Positions 1 to 9,879 of a stretch of DNA of 64,000 bases are shown here, one piece after another. This stretch comes from Polaromonas sp. (GTDB lineage Bacteria > Pseudomonadota > Gammaproteobacteria > Burkholderiales > Burkholderiaceae_C): NCBI RefSeq assembly GCF_030680935.1, contig NZ_JAUXUP010000009.1, positions 62,001 through 126,000 of the forward strand, read 5' to 3'. The stretch's first letter is position 1, and the number at the start of each line of letters is the position of its first letter. Under the pieces are notes generated by a model. It was not told where the DNA came from. It made no database searches and worked only from the letters and a program-made list of their open reading frames with translations. The translations under genes were made by a program, and so were the position numbers.

Positions 1-270
1 GCCGAGGTGGACTCCCTGGCCACCAAGCTGGTGGTCAGCGGCCTGCGCATTGAAAGCGCCTTCCTGCCGGGTGTGGCACTGCAGTTTCGTGTGATTGTCA
101 CCGACCTGAAGGTGCAGATGCTGGACAATGCGGCATCAACTCAGTACTGGCTGCGCAGCTTGACCGGCCACTTCAGCGCCTGGCCCGACACCCACCGCTC
201 GCGCAGCATTTTGCTGTTTGGCGGCGGGCAGGTGCGCAGGCCGCAAGCGCCCACCGCCAGCCAGTTCTGA
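1..270 (+). CDS. C-terminal end of an unidentified protein (5' truncated)
   Basis: An open frame runs in from the left edge and stops with TGA at 268-270, giving about 89 residues of a protein that starts outside the window. The first in-frame GTG, at position 7, is not a convincing start. The fragment has no motif I recognise. It ends with a short Gly- and Pro-containing tail (FGGGQVRRP). It lies 83 bp upstream of parC on the same strand, so it may be cotranscribed with parC. No function is proposed. Being in frame with the window edge, without stops, supports coding but does not prove it. Confidence 0.5.
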   Translation, partial: AEVDSLATKLVVSGLRIESAFLPGVALQFRVIVTDLKVQMLDNAASTQYWLRSLTGHFSAWPDTHRSRSILLFGGGQVRRPQAPTASQF

Positions 271-353
271 GCCCATAATCCCTGCCGTGGCCTGCCTTGC
301 CGGTGGGGCCTTCCCGATTTTTCGAGCCCGATACTTTTTCATTTTGAGCCCCG

Positions 354-2711
354 ATGGACGACTTATTCACGCCTGCCCCGCTTTCAAGCCCCGAGTCACC
401 CGACCAGGAATCCCTGGCCGCTTATGCCCAACGCGCCTACCTTGAATACGCCCTGAGTGTCGTCAAGGGCCGGGCCTTGCCCGATGTCTGCGACGGCCAG
501 AAACCGGTGCAGCGCCGCATTATGTATTCGATGGCGCGCATGGGACTGGGCTTTTCCGGCAACAGCGGCGCCAAGCCGGTTAAAAGCGCGCGGGTGGTCG
601 GCGATGTGCTCGGCAAATACCATCCGCACGGCGACCAGGCGGCGTATGACGCGATGGTGCGCATGGCGCAGGACTTCAGCCAGCGTTACCCGCTGATAGA
701 TGGGCAGGGCAATTTTGGCTCCAGAGACGGCGACGGCGCTGCTGCCATGCGATATACCGAGGCGCGGCTGTCGAAAATAACGACGTTGCTGCTTGACGAA
801 CTCGACGAAGGCACGGTCGACTTTGTGCCCAATTACGACGGCTCGTTTGAGGAGCCGCGCCTGTTGCCGGCGCGCTTGCCCTTCACCCTGCTCAACGGCG
901 CCAGCGGTATTGCCGTCGGCCTGGCCACCGAGATCCCGAGCCACAACCTGCGCGAAATCGCCGACGCCTGCATTGCGCTGATCAAGACGCCCAAACTGTC
1001 CGACGACGAGCTCTACACGCTGATCGCCGGGCCGGATTACCCAGGCGGCGGTCAGATCATCTCCACCTCCGCCGAGATCGCGGCGGCTTACAGCAGCGGG
1101 CGCGGCTCGCTCAAGGTGCGCGCGCGCTGGAAGATCGAGGAACTGGCACGCGGCCAGTGGCAACTCGTTGTGCAGGAGCTGCCGCCCGGCGTCAGCACGC
1201 AGCGTGTGCTGGAAGAAATTGAAGAAATCACCAACCCGAAAATCAAGGCCGGCAAGAAGGCGCTGAGCCTGGACCAGGTCCAGCTCAAGCAGACCGTGTT
1301 GGCCGTGCTCGATGTGGTGCGTGACGAGTCCAGCAAGGACGCCGCCGTGCGCCTGGTGTTCGAGCCCAAGACCAGTCGCATCAGCCAGAGCGAGCTGATC
1401 ACCACCTTGCTGGCACACACCAGCCTTGAGAGTTCGTCGAGCATCAACCTGACCATGGTCGGGCTGGACGGTCGGCCAACGCAGAAAAACTTGCGGCAGA
1501 TGCTGACCGAGTGGATCAGCTTCCGCCAGACCACGATTGAGCGGCGCTCGCAACACCGCTTGAACAAGGTGCTGGACCGCATCCACATCCTTGAGGGACG
1601 CCAGCTGGTGCTGCTCAATATTGACGAGGTGATTGCCATCATCCGCCAGTCCGATGAACCCAAGGCGGCGCTGATTGCGCGCTTTAATCTCAGTGACCGG
1701 CAGGCCGAAGACATTCTTGAAATCCGCCTGCGCCAACTGGCGCGGCTCGAAGCCATCAAGATCGAGCAGGAGCTCAAGGGCCTGCGCGAAGAGCAGGGCA
1801 AGCTCGAGGAAATCCTGGGCAGCCCGGCGGCGTTGCGCCGCCTCATGATCAAGGAAATCGAGGTGGATGCCAAACAGTTTGCAGACCCGCGCCGCACGCT
1901 GATCCAGGCCGAGAAAAAAGCCGTTCTTGAAGTCAAGGTACTTGATGAGCCGGTGACCGTGGTGGTCAGCGCCAAAGGCTGGGTGCGTGCGCGCAGCGGC
2001 CACGGCCACGACGCAGCGAGTTTTGCCTTCAAGTCCGGAGACGGCCTGTACAGCACCTTTGAATGCCGCACGGTCGATACCCTGCTGGTGTTCGGCACGG
2101 CGGCCAAAGGCACGGGGCGCGTGTATTCGATTCCGGTGGCGATGTTGCCCGGCGCGCGTGGTGACGGGCAACCGGTGACCACGCTGATCGAACTCGAAGC
2201 CGGTACCCAGCCGGCCCACTATTTTGCCGGCCCGGCCGGCGCGACGCTGCTGCTCAGTGGCAGCGGCGGCTACGGCTTCCTGGCGACCGTCGAAAACATG
2301 ACATCGCGCCTGAAAGCCGGCAAGGCTTTTATCAGTTGCGGTGAAGGGGAGGCGATCTGCAAACCCTCCCATGTCTCGGGCAACAGCGGGACATTGCCAC
2401 TGAACCCGGCCACACATGTGGCTTGCGCCTCCACGGCGGGGCGCATTCTGACTTTTGAGATCAGTGAGCTCAAGACCCAGCCGGCCGGTGGCCGTGGCCT
2501 GATGCTGATCGACCTGGATGCCAAGGACACCCTGGCTGGTGCGGCGGCCTACACCCGCAGCGTGAAAATCGAGGGCATCGGTCGAGGCGGCAAGGCGCGC
2601 GAAGAAACGCTGGAAATCCGCAGCCTGAACAATGCCCGGGCTGCACGCGCGCGCAAGGGCAAGGCGGCAGACCTGGGGTTCAAACCGACCGCGATATCGC
2701 GGGTGGAATAA
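354..2711 (+). CDS. parC: DNA topoisomerase IV subunit A (ParC)
   Basis: This is the ATP-independent cleavage-religation subunit of topoisomerase IV. With ParE it decatenates daughter chromosomes. The 785-residue length is usual for ParC. The winged-helix breakage region occupies about residues 30-140, with the catalytic Tyr134 in [12 protein letters not shown] coiled-coil tower and a C-terminal DNA-wrapping domain with degenerate blades (about 500-760) follow. The quinolone-binding stretch reads [10 protein letters not shown], so the residue matching E. coli Ser80 is Gln95 and Glu84 is Asp99. The C-terminal domain lacks the strict GyrA box, which favours ParC over GyrA. ATG at 354 is the first in-frame start. 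The gene converges on lysS with only 25 bp between the stops. Confidence 0.95.
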   Translation: MDDLFTPAPLSSPESPDQESLAAYAQRAYLEYALSVVKGRALPDVCDGQKPVQRRIMYSMARMGLGFSGNSGAKPVKSARVVGDVLGKYHPHGDQAAYDAMVRMAQDFSQRYPLIDGQGNFGSRDGDGAAAMRYTEARLSKITTLLLDELDEGTVDFVPNYDGSFEEPRLLPARLPFTLLNGASGIAVGLATEIPSHNLREIADACIALIKTPKLSDDELYTLIAGPDYPGGGQIISTSAEIAAAYSSGRGSLKVRARWKIEELARGQWQLVVQELPPGVSTQRVLEEIEEITNPKIKAGKKALSLDQVQLKQTVLAVLDVVRDESSKDAAVRLVFEPKTSRISQSELITTLLAHTSLESSSSINLTMVGLDGRPTQKNLRQMLTEWISFRQTTIERRSQHRLNKVLDRIHILEGRQLVLLNIDEVIAIIRQSDEPKAALIARFNLSDRQAEDILEIRLRQLARLEAIKIEQELKGLREEQGKLEEILGSPAALRRLMIKEIEVDAKQFADPRRTLIQAEKKAVLEVKVLDEPVTVVVSAKGWVRARSGHGHDAASFAFKSGDGLYSTFECRTVDTLLVFGTAAKGTGRVYSIPVAMLPGARGDGQPVTTLIELEAGTQPAHYFAGPAGATLLLSGSGGYGFLATVENMTSRLKAGKAFISCGEGEAICKPSHVSGNSGTLPLNPATHVACASTAGRILTFEISELKTQPAGGRGLMLIDLDAKDTLAGAAAYTRSVKIEGIGRGGKAREETLEIRSLNNARAARARKGKAADLGFKPTAISRVE

Positions 2712-2713
2712 GT

Positions 2714-2729
2714 GCCGCACCGATGCGGC
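2714..2729. terminator. Hairpin between convergent parC and lysS
   Basis: GCCGCA and TGCGGC pair around a 4-base loop in the 25-bp gap between the parC and lysS stop codons. A second small dyad, GAGGCC-TCA-GGCCTC (2731-2745), covers the lysS stop. Neither has a T-run, so a shared bidirectional terminator is only a possibility. Confidence 0.3.
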
Positions 2730-2736
2730 TGAGGCC

Positions 2737-4299
2737 TCAGGCCTCGTGCCGCAGCGCCGGGAAAAGAATCACGTCGCGGATGCTGGCGCTGTCTGTCAGC
2801 AGCATCATCAGGCGGTCTATGCCTATGCCGCAACCGCCGGTGGGCGGCATGCCGTACTCCAGGGCGCGCACATAGTCGGCGTCGTAATGCATGGCTTCTT
2901 CGTCACCGCCATCCTTGGCGTCTGACTGGGCCAGAAAACGCGCGGCCTGGTCTTCGGCGTCGTTAAGCTCGCTGAAACCGTTGCCAAACTCGCGGCCAGT
3001 GATGTACAGCTCGAAACGTTCAGTCACCTCAGGCCGTGCATCGTTGGCTCTGGCCAGTGGCGAGATTTCGGTCGGGTGCTCCATGATGAAAGTGGGCTGC
3101 CAGAGCTTTTCTTCCACCGTCTCTTCAAAGTAGGTGACCTGCAGGCTGGGCAGCGAGCGGGCCTCCAGCTTGTCTTTGGCGCTGTGTTTGCCGAGTTTTT
3201 TCAGTGCGTCCAGCAGCCAGGCGGCGTTGTCAACGTTGGCACCTGCATCGGTGTGTTTGATGATGGCTTCGCGTATCGTCAGGCGCTCAAACGGCTGGCT
3301 CAGGTCCACCGGTTTGCCCTGGTAACTCAGCTCGGTGCCGCCGCAGACCTGTTGCGCAATGTGGCGGATCAGCTTTTCGGTGTAGGCCATCAGGTCTTCG
3401 TAGTTCCACCACGCGGCGTAAAACTCCATCATCGTGAATTCGGGGTTGTGCCGCACGCTGATGCCTTCGTTGCGAAAGCTGCGGTTGATCTCGAACACCC
3501 GCTCAAAACCGCCGACGATCAGGCGCTTGAGGTACAGCTCGGGCGCAATGCGCAAAAACATCTGCTGGTCCAGCGCGTTGTGGTGTGTGACAAATGGCTT
3601 GGCATTGGCACCACCCGGAATCGGGTGCAGCATCGGTGTTTCAACTTCGAGGAAGTCGTGGTCCACCATGAAGCTGCGCATGCTGGACACCGCCTTGCTG
3701 CGGTTGGCAAAACGCTGGCGCGCGGCAGCGTCGGTGATCAGGTCCACATACCGCTGGCGGTACTTGACCTCCTGGTCGGCCACGCCGTGAAACTTGTCAG
3801 GCAAGGGCCGCAGGCTCTTGGTGACCAGGCGGATGCCGGTGGCATGAATCGACAGCTCGCCGGTTTTGGTTTTGAACAGGGTGCCGGTGGCGGCCACGAT
3901 GTCGCCCAGGTCCCAGTGCTTGAACGCGTTGTGCAGATCTTCGCCGACGCCTTCGTTGTTGATGTAGACCTGGATGCGGCCGCCAGAAGGCCCGAAAGAC
4001 GCATCCTGCAGCGTGGCAAAACTGGCCTTGCCCATCACGCGCTTCAGCATCATGCGGCCGGCAACGTTGACGCTGACGGCCAGCGGTTCCAGCTCTTCCT
4101 TGGTTTTGCTCTCGTACTGCGCAAACAGCGCTTCGGCCCGGTGCGCAGGTTTTACGTCGTTTGGAAAAGCCACACCTTTGCCCTCAGCCTGATGCTGGCG
4201 CATGGACCTGAGCTTGTCACGGCGCTCGGCCATGAGTTGGTTCTCGTCGTGCGCCGGGGTGGTCGTAGGGGACGGGGATGTTTCGTTGTGGTTGGACAT
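2737..4299 (-). CDS. lysS: Lysyl-tRNA synthetase, class II
   Basis: It charges tRNA-Lys with lysine in the cytoplasm. The 520-residue protein has an OB-fold anticodon-binding domain at about residues 75-160 and a class II catalytic core. Motif 2 is visible around 273-300 (SFRNEG, then [11 protein letters not shown]), and motif 3 near 488-517 ([10 protein letters not shown] and the final FPALR). The first 40 residues are polar and low in complexity, as in many LysS proteins. The ATG at 4297-4299 is the natural start. It is a single-gene unit converging on parC. Confidence 0.96.
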   Translation of the reverse strand: MSNHNETSPSPTTTPAHDENQLMAERRDKLRSMRQHQAEGKGVAFPNDVKPAHRAEALFAQYESKTKEELEPLAVSVNVAGRMMLKRVMGKASFATLQDASFGPSGGRIQVYINNEGVGEDLHNAFKHWDLGDIVAATGTLFKTKTGELSIHATGIRLVTKSLRPLPDKFHGVADQEVKYRQRYVDLITDAAARQRFANRSKAVSSMRSFMVDHDFLEVETPMLHPIPGGANAKPFVTHHNALDQQMFLRIAPELYLKRLIVGGFERVFEINRSFRNEGISVRHNPEFTMMEFYAAWWNYEDLMAYTEKLIRHIAQQVCGGTELSYQGKPVDLSQPFERLTIREAIIKHTDAGANVDNAAWLLDALKKLGKHSAKDKLEARSLPSLQVTYFEETVEEKLWQPTFIMEHPTEISPLARANDARPEVTERFELYITGREFGNGFSELNDAEDQAARFLAQSDAKDGGDEEAMHYDADYVRALEYGMPPTGGCGIGIDRLMMLLTDSASIRDVILFPALRHEA

Positions 4300-4405
4300 G
4301 AAGAACTTATAAAAAAACAGCGGGCCGATCCTGGACAGGCACGTCAGCCGATGGCCAGCAAGGCCATGGAATGCGCCAAACCCGTGATTTTAGGCTGCGT
4401 GGCCG

Positions 4406-4422
4406 CCCGCCGGTCAGGCGGG
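4406..4422 (-). terminator. Possible weak terminator after the Lon-domain gene
   Basis: CCCGCC-ggtca-GGCGGG forms a 6-bp stem just past the stop codon of the minus-strand Lon-domain gene. There is no good T-run after it, so this could equally be a chance GC-rich dyad. Confidence 0.25.
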
Positions 4423-4429
4423 GCCGGAC

Positions 4430-5086
4430 TTACATCGCGATGCCGGTGCGCTCCAGGATGTCACTGACCAGCTCCAGCCGCACCAGCGGGTTGTCCAGCT
4501 CCATCAGGCGTTGCTTGAGCTCGACCGGCATGGGCAGCAGTTCACACCAGCGGTTCGCCACCCAGCTGCAGTCGTCCAGCCGGTAGGGTGGCTCCAGCGG
4601 CATCTGGTCGGCGGGGATCGCACGATCCTGCAAGGTCTTGATCAGCTTGCCCAGCGCGTTGGCGGCTTTGCGCAGGTCATCGGGCACCTGGACGTTCTGG
4701 TCGTCGTCAAGCCGGGTCACGTCGGCAATCCAGAGGCCGTGCTTGAGTTTTTCGTGGCTGGAAATCTCGAACCGCTGGGTGCCGCTGCAGCGAATCACCA
4801 TCAGCCCCGGCTGCGGTACCGAAAAGCTGGTGATGGTGGCCAGTGTGCCCACGGCACTGAAGGCTTCCGTGGCAAAACCGTCACCGCTGGGCCCGTCCTC
4901 CGGCTTGCGCACTTCCGAGCCCTGGGTCAGCGCCACCACACCAAATGGCGCACCGGTCTTGTGGCATTTGCCAATCATGTCGAGGTAACGCACCTCAAAA
5001 ATCCGCAGTGGCAGCAGGCCGCCGGGGTAAAGCACCGTGCCCAGCGGGAACAGCGGCAAGGAAGAAAGGGTGAGGGCGTCAGGCAT
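4430..5086 (-). CDS. Stand-alone Lon substrate-binding-domain protein
   Basis: This 218-residue protein matches the N-terminal (LON/PUA-like) domain of the Lon protease. It opens with SLPLFPLGTVLYPGG and then LRIFEVRYLDM, which is the family signature. No AAA+ ATPase or Ser-Lys protease part follows, so it cannot be a protease itself. Family members of this size are generally annotated as peptidase S16 or Lon-like, and their job is not well defined. I place the start at the ATG at 5084-5086, because the 29 residues upstream are basic and low in complexity and the conserved fold starts right after this Met. The gene ends in TAA. Confidence 0.85.
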   Translation of the reverse strand: MPDALTLSSLPLFPLGTVLYPGGLLPLRIFEVRYLDMIGKCHKTGAPFGVVALTQGSEVRKPEDGPSGDGFATEAFSAVGTLATITSFSVPQPGLMVIRCSGTQRFEISSHEKLKHGLWIADVTRLDDDQNVQVPDDLRKAANALGKLIKTLQDRAIPADQMPLEPPYRLDDCSWVANRWCELLPMPVELKQRLMELDNPLVRLELVSDILERTGIAM

Positions 5087-5202
5087 CGGTCGTGCGGGCG
5101 GAAAATTTCTCTGTTTCGATATCTTCCCACGATCCTGTTTCCCCGTGCCCGGGCTCAGGCTCCGTGGGGGCATTGCCGGCAGGGAGCACGGCGGGAATGG
5201 AT

Positions 5203-5259
5203 GTCAAATCAGGCTCTGGCCTTTGCTGGAAAAGCGCAAGTAGCTACTAAGTAAATAGC
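5203..5259 (-). repeat. Dispersed 57-bp repeat, copy 1 (intergenic)
   Basis: Read on the minus strand it starts GCTATTTACTTAGTAGCTAC and continues TTGCGC, then AAAGGCCAGAGCC about 10 bases on and TGATTTGA at the end. It lies between accD and the Lon-domain gene, downstream of accD in the direction of transcription. It matches the other copies listed here at the inverted repeat, at TTGCGC and in the distal block. Confidence 0.75.
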
Positions 5260-5287
5260 ATATTGAGGTGTCTGGCAACACCCGGCT

Positions 5288-6160
5288 TCAGGCGACCGCG
5301 TCCGCCGGTTGCTTGAGCAGCATGGCCAGTGAGTTGGCCACGGTCTTGCGCAGCTCACGCCGGTCGCAGATGAAGTCCACTGCGCCTTTGGTCTGCAAAA
5401 ACTCGGCGCGCTGGAAGCCTTCTGGCAGGGTCACACGCACGGTCGATTCGATCACGCGCGGGCCGGCAAAACCGATCAGCGCTTTCGGCTCGGCAATCAC
5501 GATGTCGCCCACAAACGCAAAGCCGGCGCTGACACCGCCCATGGTTGGGTCGGTCAACACGCTGATGTAAGGCAGGCCTTTTTTGGCCAGCCGGGTCAGC
5601 GACGCATTGGTTTTGGCCATCTGCATCAGGCTCAGCAGGCCTTCCTGCATGCGTGCGCCGCCGGTGGCGGTGAAGCAGATGAAGGGCACTTTCTGCTCGA
5701 TCGCGGCATGCACGCCGCGCACAAAACGCTCGCCCACCACGCTGCCCATGCTGCCGCCCATGAAGTCAAACTCAAAACAGGCGACCACCACACCAATGCT
5801 GTGTACCGCGCCACCCATGACGATCAGCGCGTCGGTCTCGCCGGTGTTTTCAAGGGCTTCTTTCAGGCGCTCGGGGTACTTGCGGCTGTCCTTGAACTTG
5901 AGCGGATCGACCGGCAGCACTTCCTGGCCGATTTCATAACGACCTTCCGGGTCCAGAAACGAGTCCAGCCGGGCGCGGGCGTCCATGCGGTGGTGGTGGC
6001 TGCACTGTGGGCAGACGTTCTGGTTTTTCTCCAGATCGGTCTTGTACAGCACGGCTTCACAGCTGGGGCACTTGACCCACAGGCCCTCGGGCACACTGCG
6101 GCGCTCGGTCGGGTCGGTGGGGGTGATTTTGGGCGGGAGGAGTTTTTCTAGCCAGGACAT
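5288..6160 (-). CDS. accD: Acetyl-CoA carboxylase carboxyltransferase subunit beta
   Basis: With AccA it transfers carboxyl from biotin-BCCP to acetyl-CoA, making malonyl-CoA for fatty acid synthesis. The 290-residue protein has the N-terminal zinc ribbon, with ligands Cys31, Cys34, Cys50 and Cys53. The crotonase-like carboxyltransferase core follows, with [10 protein letters not shown] and the [11 protein letters not shown] oxyanion segment. It starts at ATG 6160 and lies 89 bp after trpA on the same strand. The order trpF-trpB-trpA-accD is common in beta- and gammaproteobacteria. The folC gene that often follows accD is absent here. Confidence 0.97.
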   Translation of the reverse strand: MSWLEKLLPPKITPTDPTERRSVPEGLWVKCPSCEAVLYKTDLEKNQNVCPQCSHHHRMDARARLDSFLDPEGRYEIGQEVLPVDPLKFKDSRKYPERLKEALENTGETDALIVMGGAVHSIGVVVACFEFDFMGGSMGSVVGERFVRGVHAAIEQKVPFICFTATGGARMQEGLLSLMQMAKTNASLTRLAKKGLPYISVLTDPTMGGVSAGFAFVGDIVIAEPKALIGFAGPRVIESTVRVTLPEGFQRAEFLQTKGAVDFICDRRELRKTVANSLAMLLKQPADAVA

Positions 6161-6249
6161 GGTCGATTATTCCTTGGGTACTGGTGAAGAGCTGCCCAGC
6201 CACCTGCGCAGGGCACCGGCGGTTGGGCAAAACCGGAAAAGAAAGGGGA

Positions 6250-7083
6250 TTATGCGCTGCCCGGCGTTCCGGTTGATAGGTCCAGCGCAGTACGGATTTC
6301 GCGCAAAAAATCGCGCACGACAGCCGCCACCTTTTCGCGCGGCTGACCTTCTATCAGCTGGATGATGCGGGTGCCTATGACCACCGCATCGGCGACGCGG
6401 CTGATGGCCAGGGCGGTGGCCGCGTCGCGTATGCCGAAACCGACGCCGACCGGGATGCTGACATGTTCACGTATGCGTGGCAGCATTGCCTCTACAGCGC
6501 CCAGGTCTAGCGCGCCGGAACCAGTCACGCCCTTGAGCGAGACGTAGTACACATAACCGCTGGCGACCTGTGCCACCTGCGCCATACGCGTTGCGGTAGA
6601 TGTGGGCGCCAGCAGAAAGATCAGGTCCATCTGGTGCGCGCGCAGGGTGGCGGCAAATGCCACACATTCCTCGGGCGGGTAATCCACGACCAGAATGCCG
6701 TCCACACCAGCCGCTGAAGCATCGCGCACAAAGCTGTCTTTGCCGCGTTTGAGGTCGTAGGCTTCGATCGGGTTGGCGTAGCCCATCAGCACTACGGGCG
6801 TTTTGCTGTCGCCCTGGCGGAACAGACGCACCATCTCCAACACCTGCACCAAGCCTATGCCCATGGCCAGCGCCTTGTCACCGGCTTTCTGGATCACCGG
6901 GCCATCGGCACTGGGGTCTGAAAAAGGCACGCCGAGCTCGATCACGTCGGCGCCACCGGCCACCATGCCATGCATGAGTTCAGGCGTGATGTCGGCGTAA
7001 GGAAAGCCTGCCGTGACATACGGAATCAAAGCCTTGCGGCCAGCGGCCTGCAGCGCGGCCAGGGTAGGCTGAATGCGGCTCAT
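6250..7083 (-). CDS. trpA: Tryptophan synthase alpha subunit
   Basis: It splits indole-3-glycerol phosphate into indole and glyceraldehyde-3-phosphate, and passes indole through a tunnel to TrpB. The 277-residue TIM barrel has catalytic Glu49 and Asp60 ([15 protein letters not shown]), at the same numbers as the Salmonella enzyme. The phosphate-binding Gly-rich loop lies near residues 210-235 (VGVGFGIRD). Its ATG overlaps the trpB stop by 4 bp (ATGA), so the two are translationally coupled. Confidence 0.97.
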   Translation of the reverse strand: MSRIQPTLAALQAAGRKALIPYVTAGFPYADITPELMHGMVAGGADVIELGVPFSDPSADGPVIQKAGDKALAMGIGLVQVLEMVRLFRQGDSKTPVVLMGYANPIEAYDLKRGKDSFVRDASAAGVDGILVVDYPPEECVAFAATLRAHQMDLIFLLAPTSTATRMAQVAQVASGYVYYVSLKGVTGSGALDLGAVEAMLPRIREHVSIPVGVGFGIRDAATALAISRVADAVVIGTRIIQLIEGQPREKVAAVVRDFLREIRTALDLSTGTPGSA

Positions 7084-8348
7084 CGCAGCACCTCAATCAC
7101 ACTCGTGCCGCCCTTGATGCTCTGGCCCTGGCACGACGGCCTGCAATAAAAACTCGCTTTTGACAGGTCGGCCACCGTGCCAATGTCTTTGTCACCGCGC
7201 CCCGACAGATTGACCAGGATGGATTGGTCGCTGCGCATGGTTTTGGCCAACTGCATCGCATAGGCTAGGGCGTGGCTTGATTCAAGGGCGGGAATGATGC
7301 CTTCGGTGCGGCACAGATAGTGAAAAGCCGACAGCGCCTCGGCGTCGGTGATGCCGACGTATTCGGCGCGGCCAATGTCTTTCAGGAAAGCATGCTCAGG
7401 ACCGACGCCGGGGTAGTCGAGGCCTGCGCTGATGCTGTGGGTCTCGGTCACCTGGCCGTCCTCGTTTTGCAGTACGTAGGTGCGGTTACCGTGCAACACG
7501 CCGGGCACGCCACGTTGCAGCGAGGCCGAGTGTTTGCCGCTGTCCATGCCTTCGCCGGCGGCTTCAACACCAATCAGGCGCGTTTTTTCATGCGCAATGT
7601 ACGGGTGGAAGATGCCCATGGCGTTGCTGCCGCCACCTACACAGGCAATCACCGCATCGGGTTGTTTACCGCCCGTCATTTCGGGCATTTGCACCAGGCA
7701 TTCCTCGCCGATCACACTCTGGAAATCGCGCACCATCATCGGGTAGGGGTGCGGGCCGGCGACCGTGCCAATGATGTAGAAGGTGTTGTCCACATTGGCG
7801 ACCCAGTCGCGCATGGCTTCGTTCAGCGCGTCTTTCAAGGTCTTGCTGCCGGATTCGACCGGCACCACGGTCGCGCCCAGCAGTTTCATTCGATAGACGT
7901 TGGGGCTCTGGCGCTTGACGTCTTCGCTGCCTATATAGACAACACATTCGAGGCCGTAACGCGCGCAGATGGTGGCTGTGGCCACGCCGTGTTGTCCGGC
8001 GCCGGTTTCGGCAATCACGCGCGGCTTGCCCATGCGTTTGGCCAGCATGGCCTGGCCGATGGTGTTGTTGATCTTGTGCGCGCCGGTGTGGTTCAGGTCC
8101 TCGCGCTTGAGGTAGATCTGCGCGCCGCCCTGCTCGCGGCTGGTGCGCGCCGCGTGATAAATCGGCGAGGGGCGGCCGACAAAGTGTTTGAGCTCGTAGT
8201 GAAATTCTGCAAGGAACTCCGGGTCGTGCTGGTACTTCGCGTAGGCGGCCTTGAGTTCGTTGATCGCGTGTGTCAGTGTCTCAGAGACAAAACTGCCGCC
8301 GTAAATCCCGAAGTGACCCGTGGGGTCAGGTTGCTGGTAGGTGTACAT
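7080..8348 (-). CDS. trpB: Tryptophan synthase beta subunit
   Basis: This PLP enzyme condenses indole with serine to give tryptophan. In the 422-residue protein, Lys92 ([10 protein letters not shown]) is the Schiff-base lysine and GGGSNA is the phosphate-binding loop. The C-terminus runs past the usual end into a tail containing [11 protein letters not shown], with two extra cysteines. I remember this tail from related Comamonadaceae TrpB proteins. The ATG at 8348 lies 23 bp inside the end of trpF, so the three trp genes form a tight operon. Confidence 0.97.
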   Translation of the reverse strand: MYTYQQPDPTGHFGIYGGSFVSETLTHAINELKAAYAKYQHDPEFLAEFHYELKHFVGRPSPIYHAARTSREQGGAQIYLKREDLNHTGAHKINNTIGQAMLAKRMGKPRVIAETGAGQHGVATATICARYGLECVVYIGSEDVKRQSPNVYRMKLLGATVVPVESGSKTLKDALNEAMRDWVANVDNTFYIIGTVAGPHPYPMMVRDFQSVIGEECLVQMPEMTGGKQPDAVIACVGGGSNAMGIFHPYIAHEKTRLIGVEAAGEGMDSGKHSASLQRGVPGVLHGNRTYVLQNEDGQVTETHSISAGLDYPGVGPEHAFLKDIGRAEYVGITDAEALSAFHYLCRTEGIIPALESSHALAYAMQLAKTMRSDQSILVNLSGRGDKDIGTVADLSKASFYCRPSCQGQSIKGGTSVIEVLR

Positions 8349-9069
8349 GGTTCTTCACAAGTTGTTCGTCGGCAGCGCGAACGGCTGCGACAAACTGGTT
8401 GATTTTGTCGGCGCTTTTGATTCCCTTGAGGGTGGCCCCTCCGGTAGCGGAAATCTCGACGCCCGAGCTGACATCAACAGCCAGCGTTTTACAACGCGGC
8501 CTGACTTGCAAAATGCCATCGGTCACATTTGCAGGTGTGAGTCCACCAGACAAAACGAGGTGAGCGTTGACGCTTGGAGGAAGAAGTGACCAATTGAATG
8601 TTTTTCCGCCGCCGCCAAACCCTTCGATATGTGCGTCGAGCAGGATGGCTTGGGCTTCTTTGAAGTCTTGTACGTATTTTACGAGATCGAAGCCGGCGCC
8701 GGCTGCGCGTGGCTTTTCATCCAGGGGTATTCGGGCTGCACGAATGAAAGGCCGGGCAGTCTGTCGGCAGGCCTCGGGCGTTTCATCACCATGAAATTGC
8801 AGTAAAGCCGTTGGCAGGCGTGCGCAAGCAGCTATGATTTCAGGAGCAGATGCGTTCACAAAAAGAAGCACCGGCGTCACAAACGGGGGCAGGCGGCGGG
8901 CCAGCTCGGCCGCGCGTTCGGCGCTGACGCTGCGCGGGCTCGGGGCGTAGAGTACAAAACCCACGGCATCGGCGCCCGCCGCCACGGCGGCGTCCACGTC
9001 TTCCTCGCGGGTGAGGCCGCAGATCTTGATGCGCGTGCGGTGCAATGGTGAAGTGGAAAGCAGGGTCAT
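8326..9069 (-). CDS. trpF: Phosphoribosylanthranilate isomerase
   Basis: It converts phosphoribosylanthranilate to CdRP in tryptophan synthesis. It is a 247-residue TIM barrel with the catalytic cysteine in KICGLT near the N-terminus, the general-acid Asp in AVDVSSGVE, and [14 protein letters not shown] lies three codons upstream. I chose the ATG at 9067-9069 because it overlaps the truA stop as ATGA. The segment [19 protein letters not shown] is encoded by a stretch that matches the 57-bp repeat (8796-8847), without obviously changing protein length. Confidence 0.95.
   Translation of the reverse strand: MTLLSTSPLHRTRIKICGLTREEDVDAAVAAGADAVGFVLYAPSPRSVSAERAAELARRLPPFVTPVLLFVNASAPEIIAACARLPTALLQFHGDETPEACRQTARPFIRAARIPLDEKPRAAGAGFDLVKYVQDFKEAQAILLDAHIEGFGGGGKTFNWSLLPPSVNAHLVLSGGLTPANVTDGILQVRPRCKTLAVDVSSGVEISATGGATLKGIKSADKINQFVAAVRAADEQLVKNHVHLPAT
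8796..8847 (-). repeat. Dispersed repeat-like segment, copy 2 (inside trpF)
   Basis: On the coding strand, ATCATAGCTGCTTGCGCA matches the centre of the repeat, and GGCTTTACTGC sits where the distal block falls. The left arm is weak (GCTCCT instead of GCTATT), so it no longer pairs. It reads in the same phase (Ala-x-x-Ile-Ile-Ala-Ala) as the copies in acnA, the photolyase and the CitE-like gene. Confidence 0.5.
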
Positions 9070-9848
9070 GGAATCCAATCATAGGCCGCCGTGTGGGTCG
9101 GCAGGCCGTAATGGTCTTCGTAACGCGGCCCCAGAAAATACAGGCCGTCTGGCGAGAAGGTGGGGGCTGCTGCGTCACGGTTGCGCGCGGCCACCACTTC
9201 GGCCAGCCAGTCGGGCGCCTGCAGGCCCTGGCCAACCGCCACCAGGCAACCCATGATGTTGCGGATCATGTGGTGCAAAAAGGCATTGGCTTCAAACTCA
9301 AAACGCCAGTAGCAGCCTTGCCGCGAAACCTCAATCCGGCTGATGGTCTTGACGGGTGACTTGGCCTGGCACTGCGCCGCGCGGAAGGAGCTGAAGTCGT
9401 GTTCGCCAATCAGGTGGCCCATGGCGGTACGGATGGCTGTCTCGTCCATGGGCCGGTAAACCCAGCCCACGCGGCCAGCCTCGACGCTGGGGCGCACCGG
9501 CGACTCGAGCAGCACATAGGCATAACGCCGGCTGATGGCACTGCCCCGGCAATGAAAGTCCTCAGGGACAACCTGTGCCCACTGCACGGCAATATCGCGT
9601 GGCAAAAAGGCGTTGGTGCCGCGTACCCAGGAGGGCAGCTCGCGCTGTAATTCGGTGTCAAAGTGAACCACCTGCATCAGCCCGTGCACGCCAGCATCGG
9701 TACGGCCGGCGCACAGGGTGCGCAAGGGCATGGCCGCGAATTTGCGCAGCGCCTTTTCAAGCTGGTCCTGCACGGTGTTGCCCGAAAGCTGGCTTTGCCA
9801 GCCTTCGTAGCCGGTGCCGTTGTAGCTCAGACCGAGGGCGATCCTCAT
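9066..9848 (-). CDS. truA: tRNA pseudouridine(38-40) synthase
   Basis: It isomerises uridines 38-40 in the tRNA anticodon stem. The protein is 260 residues long, and the catalytic Asp51 sits in CAGRTDAGVHG. It begins RIALGLSYNGTGYEGWQ, typical of TruA. It lies between fimV and trpF. The fimV-truA-trpF neighbourhood is widely conserved, for example in Pseudomonas, which supports the identities of all three. Confidence 0.97.
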   Translation of the reverse strand: MRIALGLSYNGTGYEGWQSQLSGNTVQDQLEKALRKFAAMPLRTLCAGRTDAGVHGLMQVVHFDTELQRELPSWVRGTNAFLPRDIAVQWAQVVPEDFHCRGSAISRRYAYVLLESPVRPSVEAGRVGWVYRPMDETAIRTAMGHLIGEHDFSSFRAAQCQAKSPVKTISRIEVSRQGCYWRFEFEANAFLHHMIRNIMGCLVAVGQGLQAPDWLAEVVAARNRDAAAPTFSPDGLYFLGPRYEDHYGLPTHTAAYDWIP

Positions 9849-9879
9849 GGGCGCCGTCCCGCAGGAAAATGAACAGGCG

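Noticed and set aside
396-2720. A 774-residue open frame opposite parC, and similar long frames opposite acnB, acnA, dnaE and asd
   Set aside because: Antisense shadows of GC-rich genes. They show no domains, and the composition is that of reversed coding sequence.
4430-5086. A truncated Lon protease pseudogene
   Set aside because: Stand-alone LON-domain proteins of this length are a regular family. Start and stop are clean, and no ATPase remnant follows.
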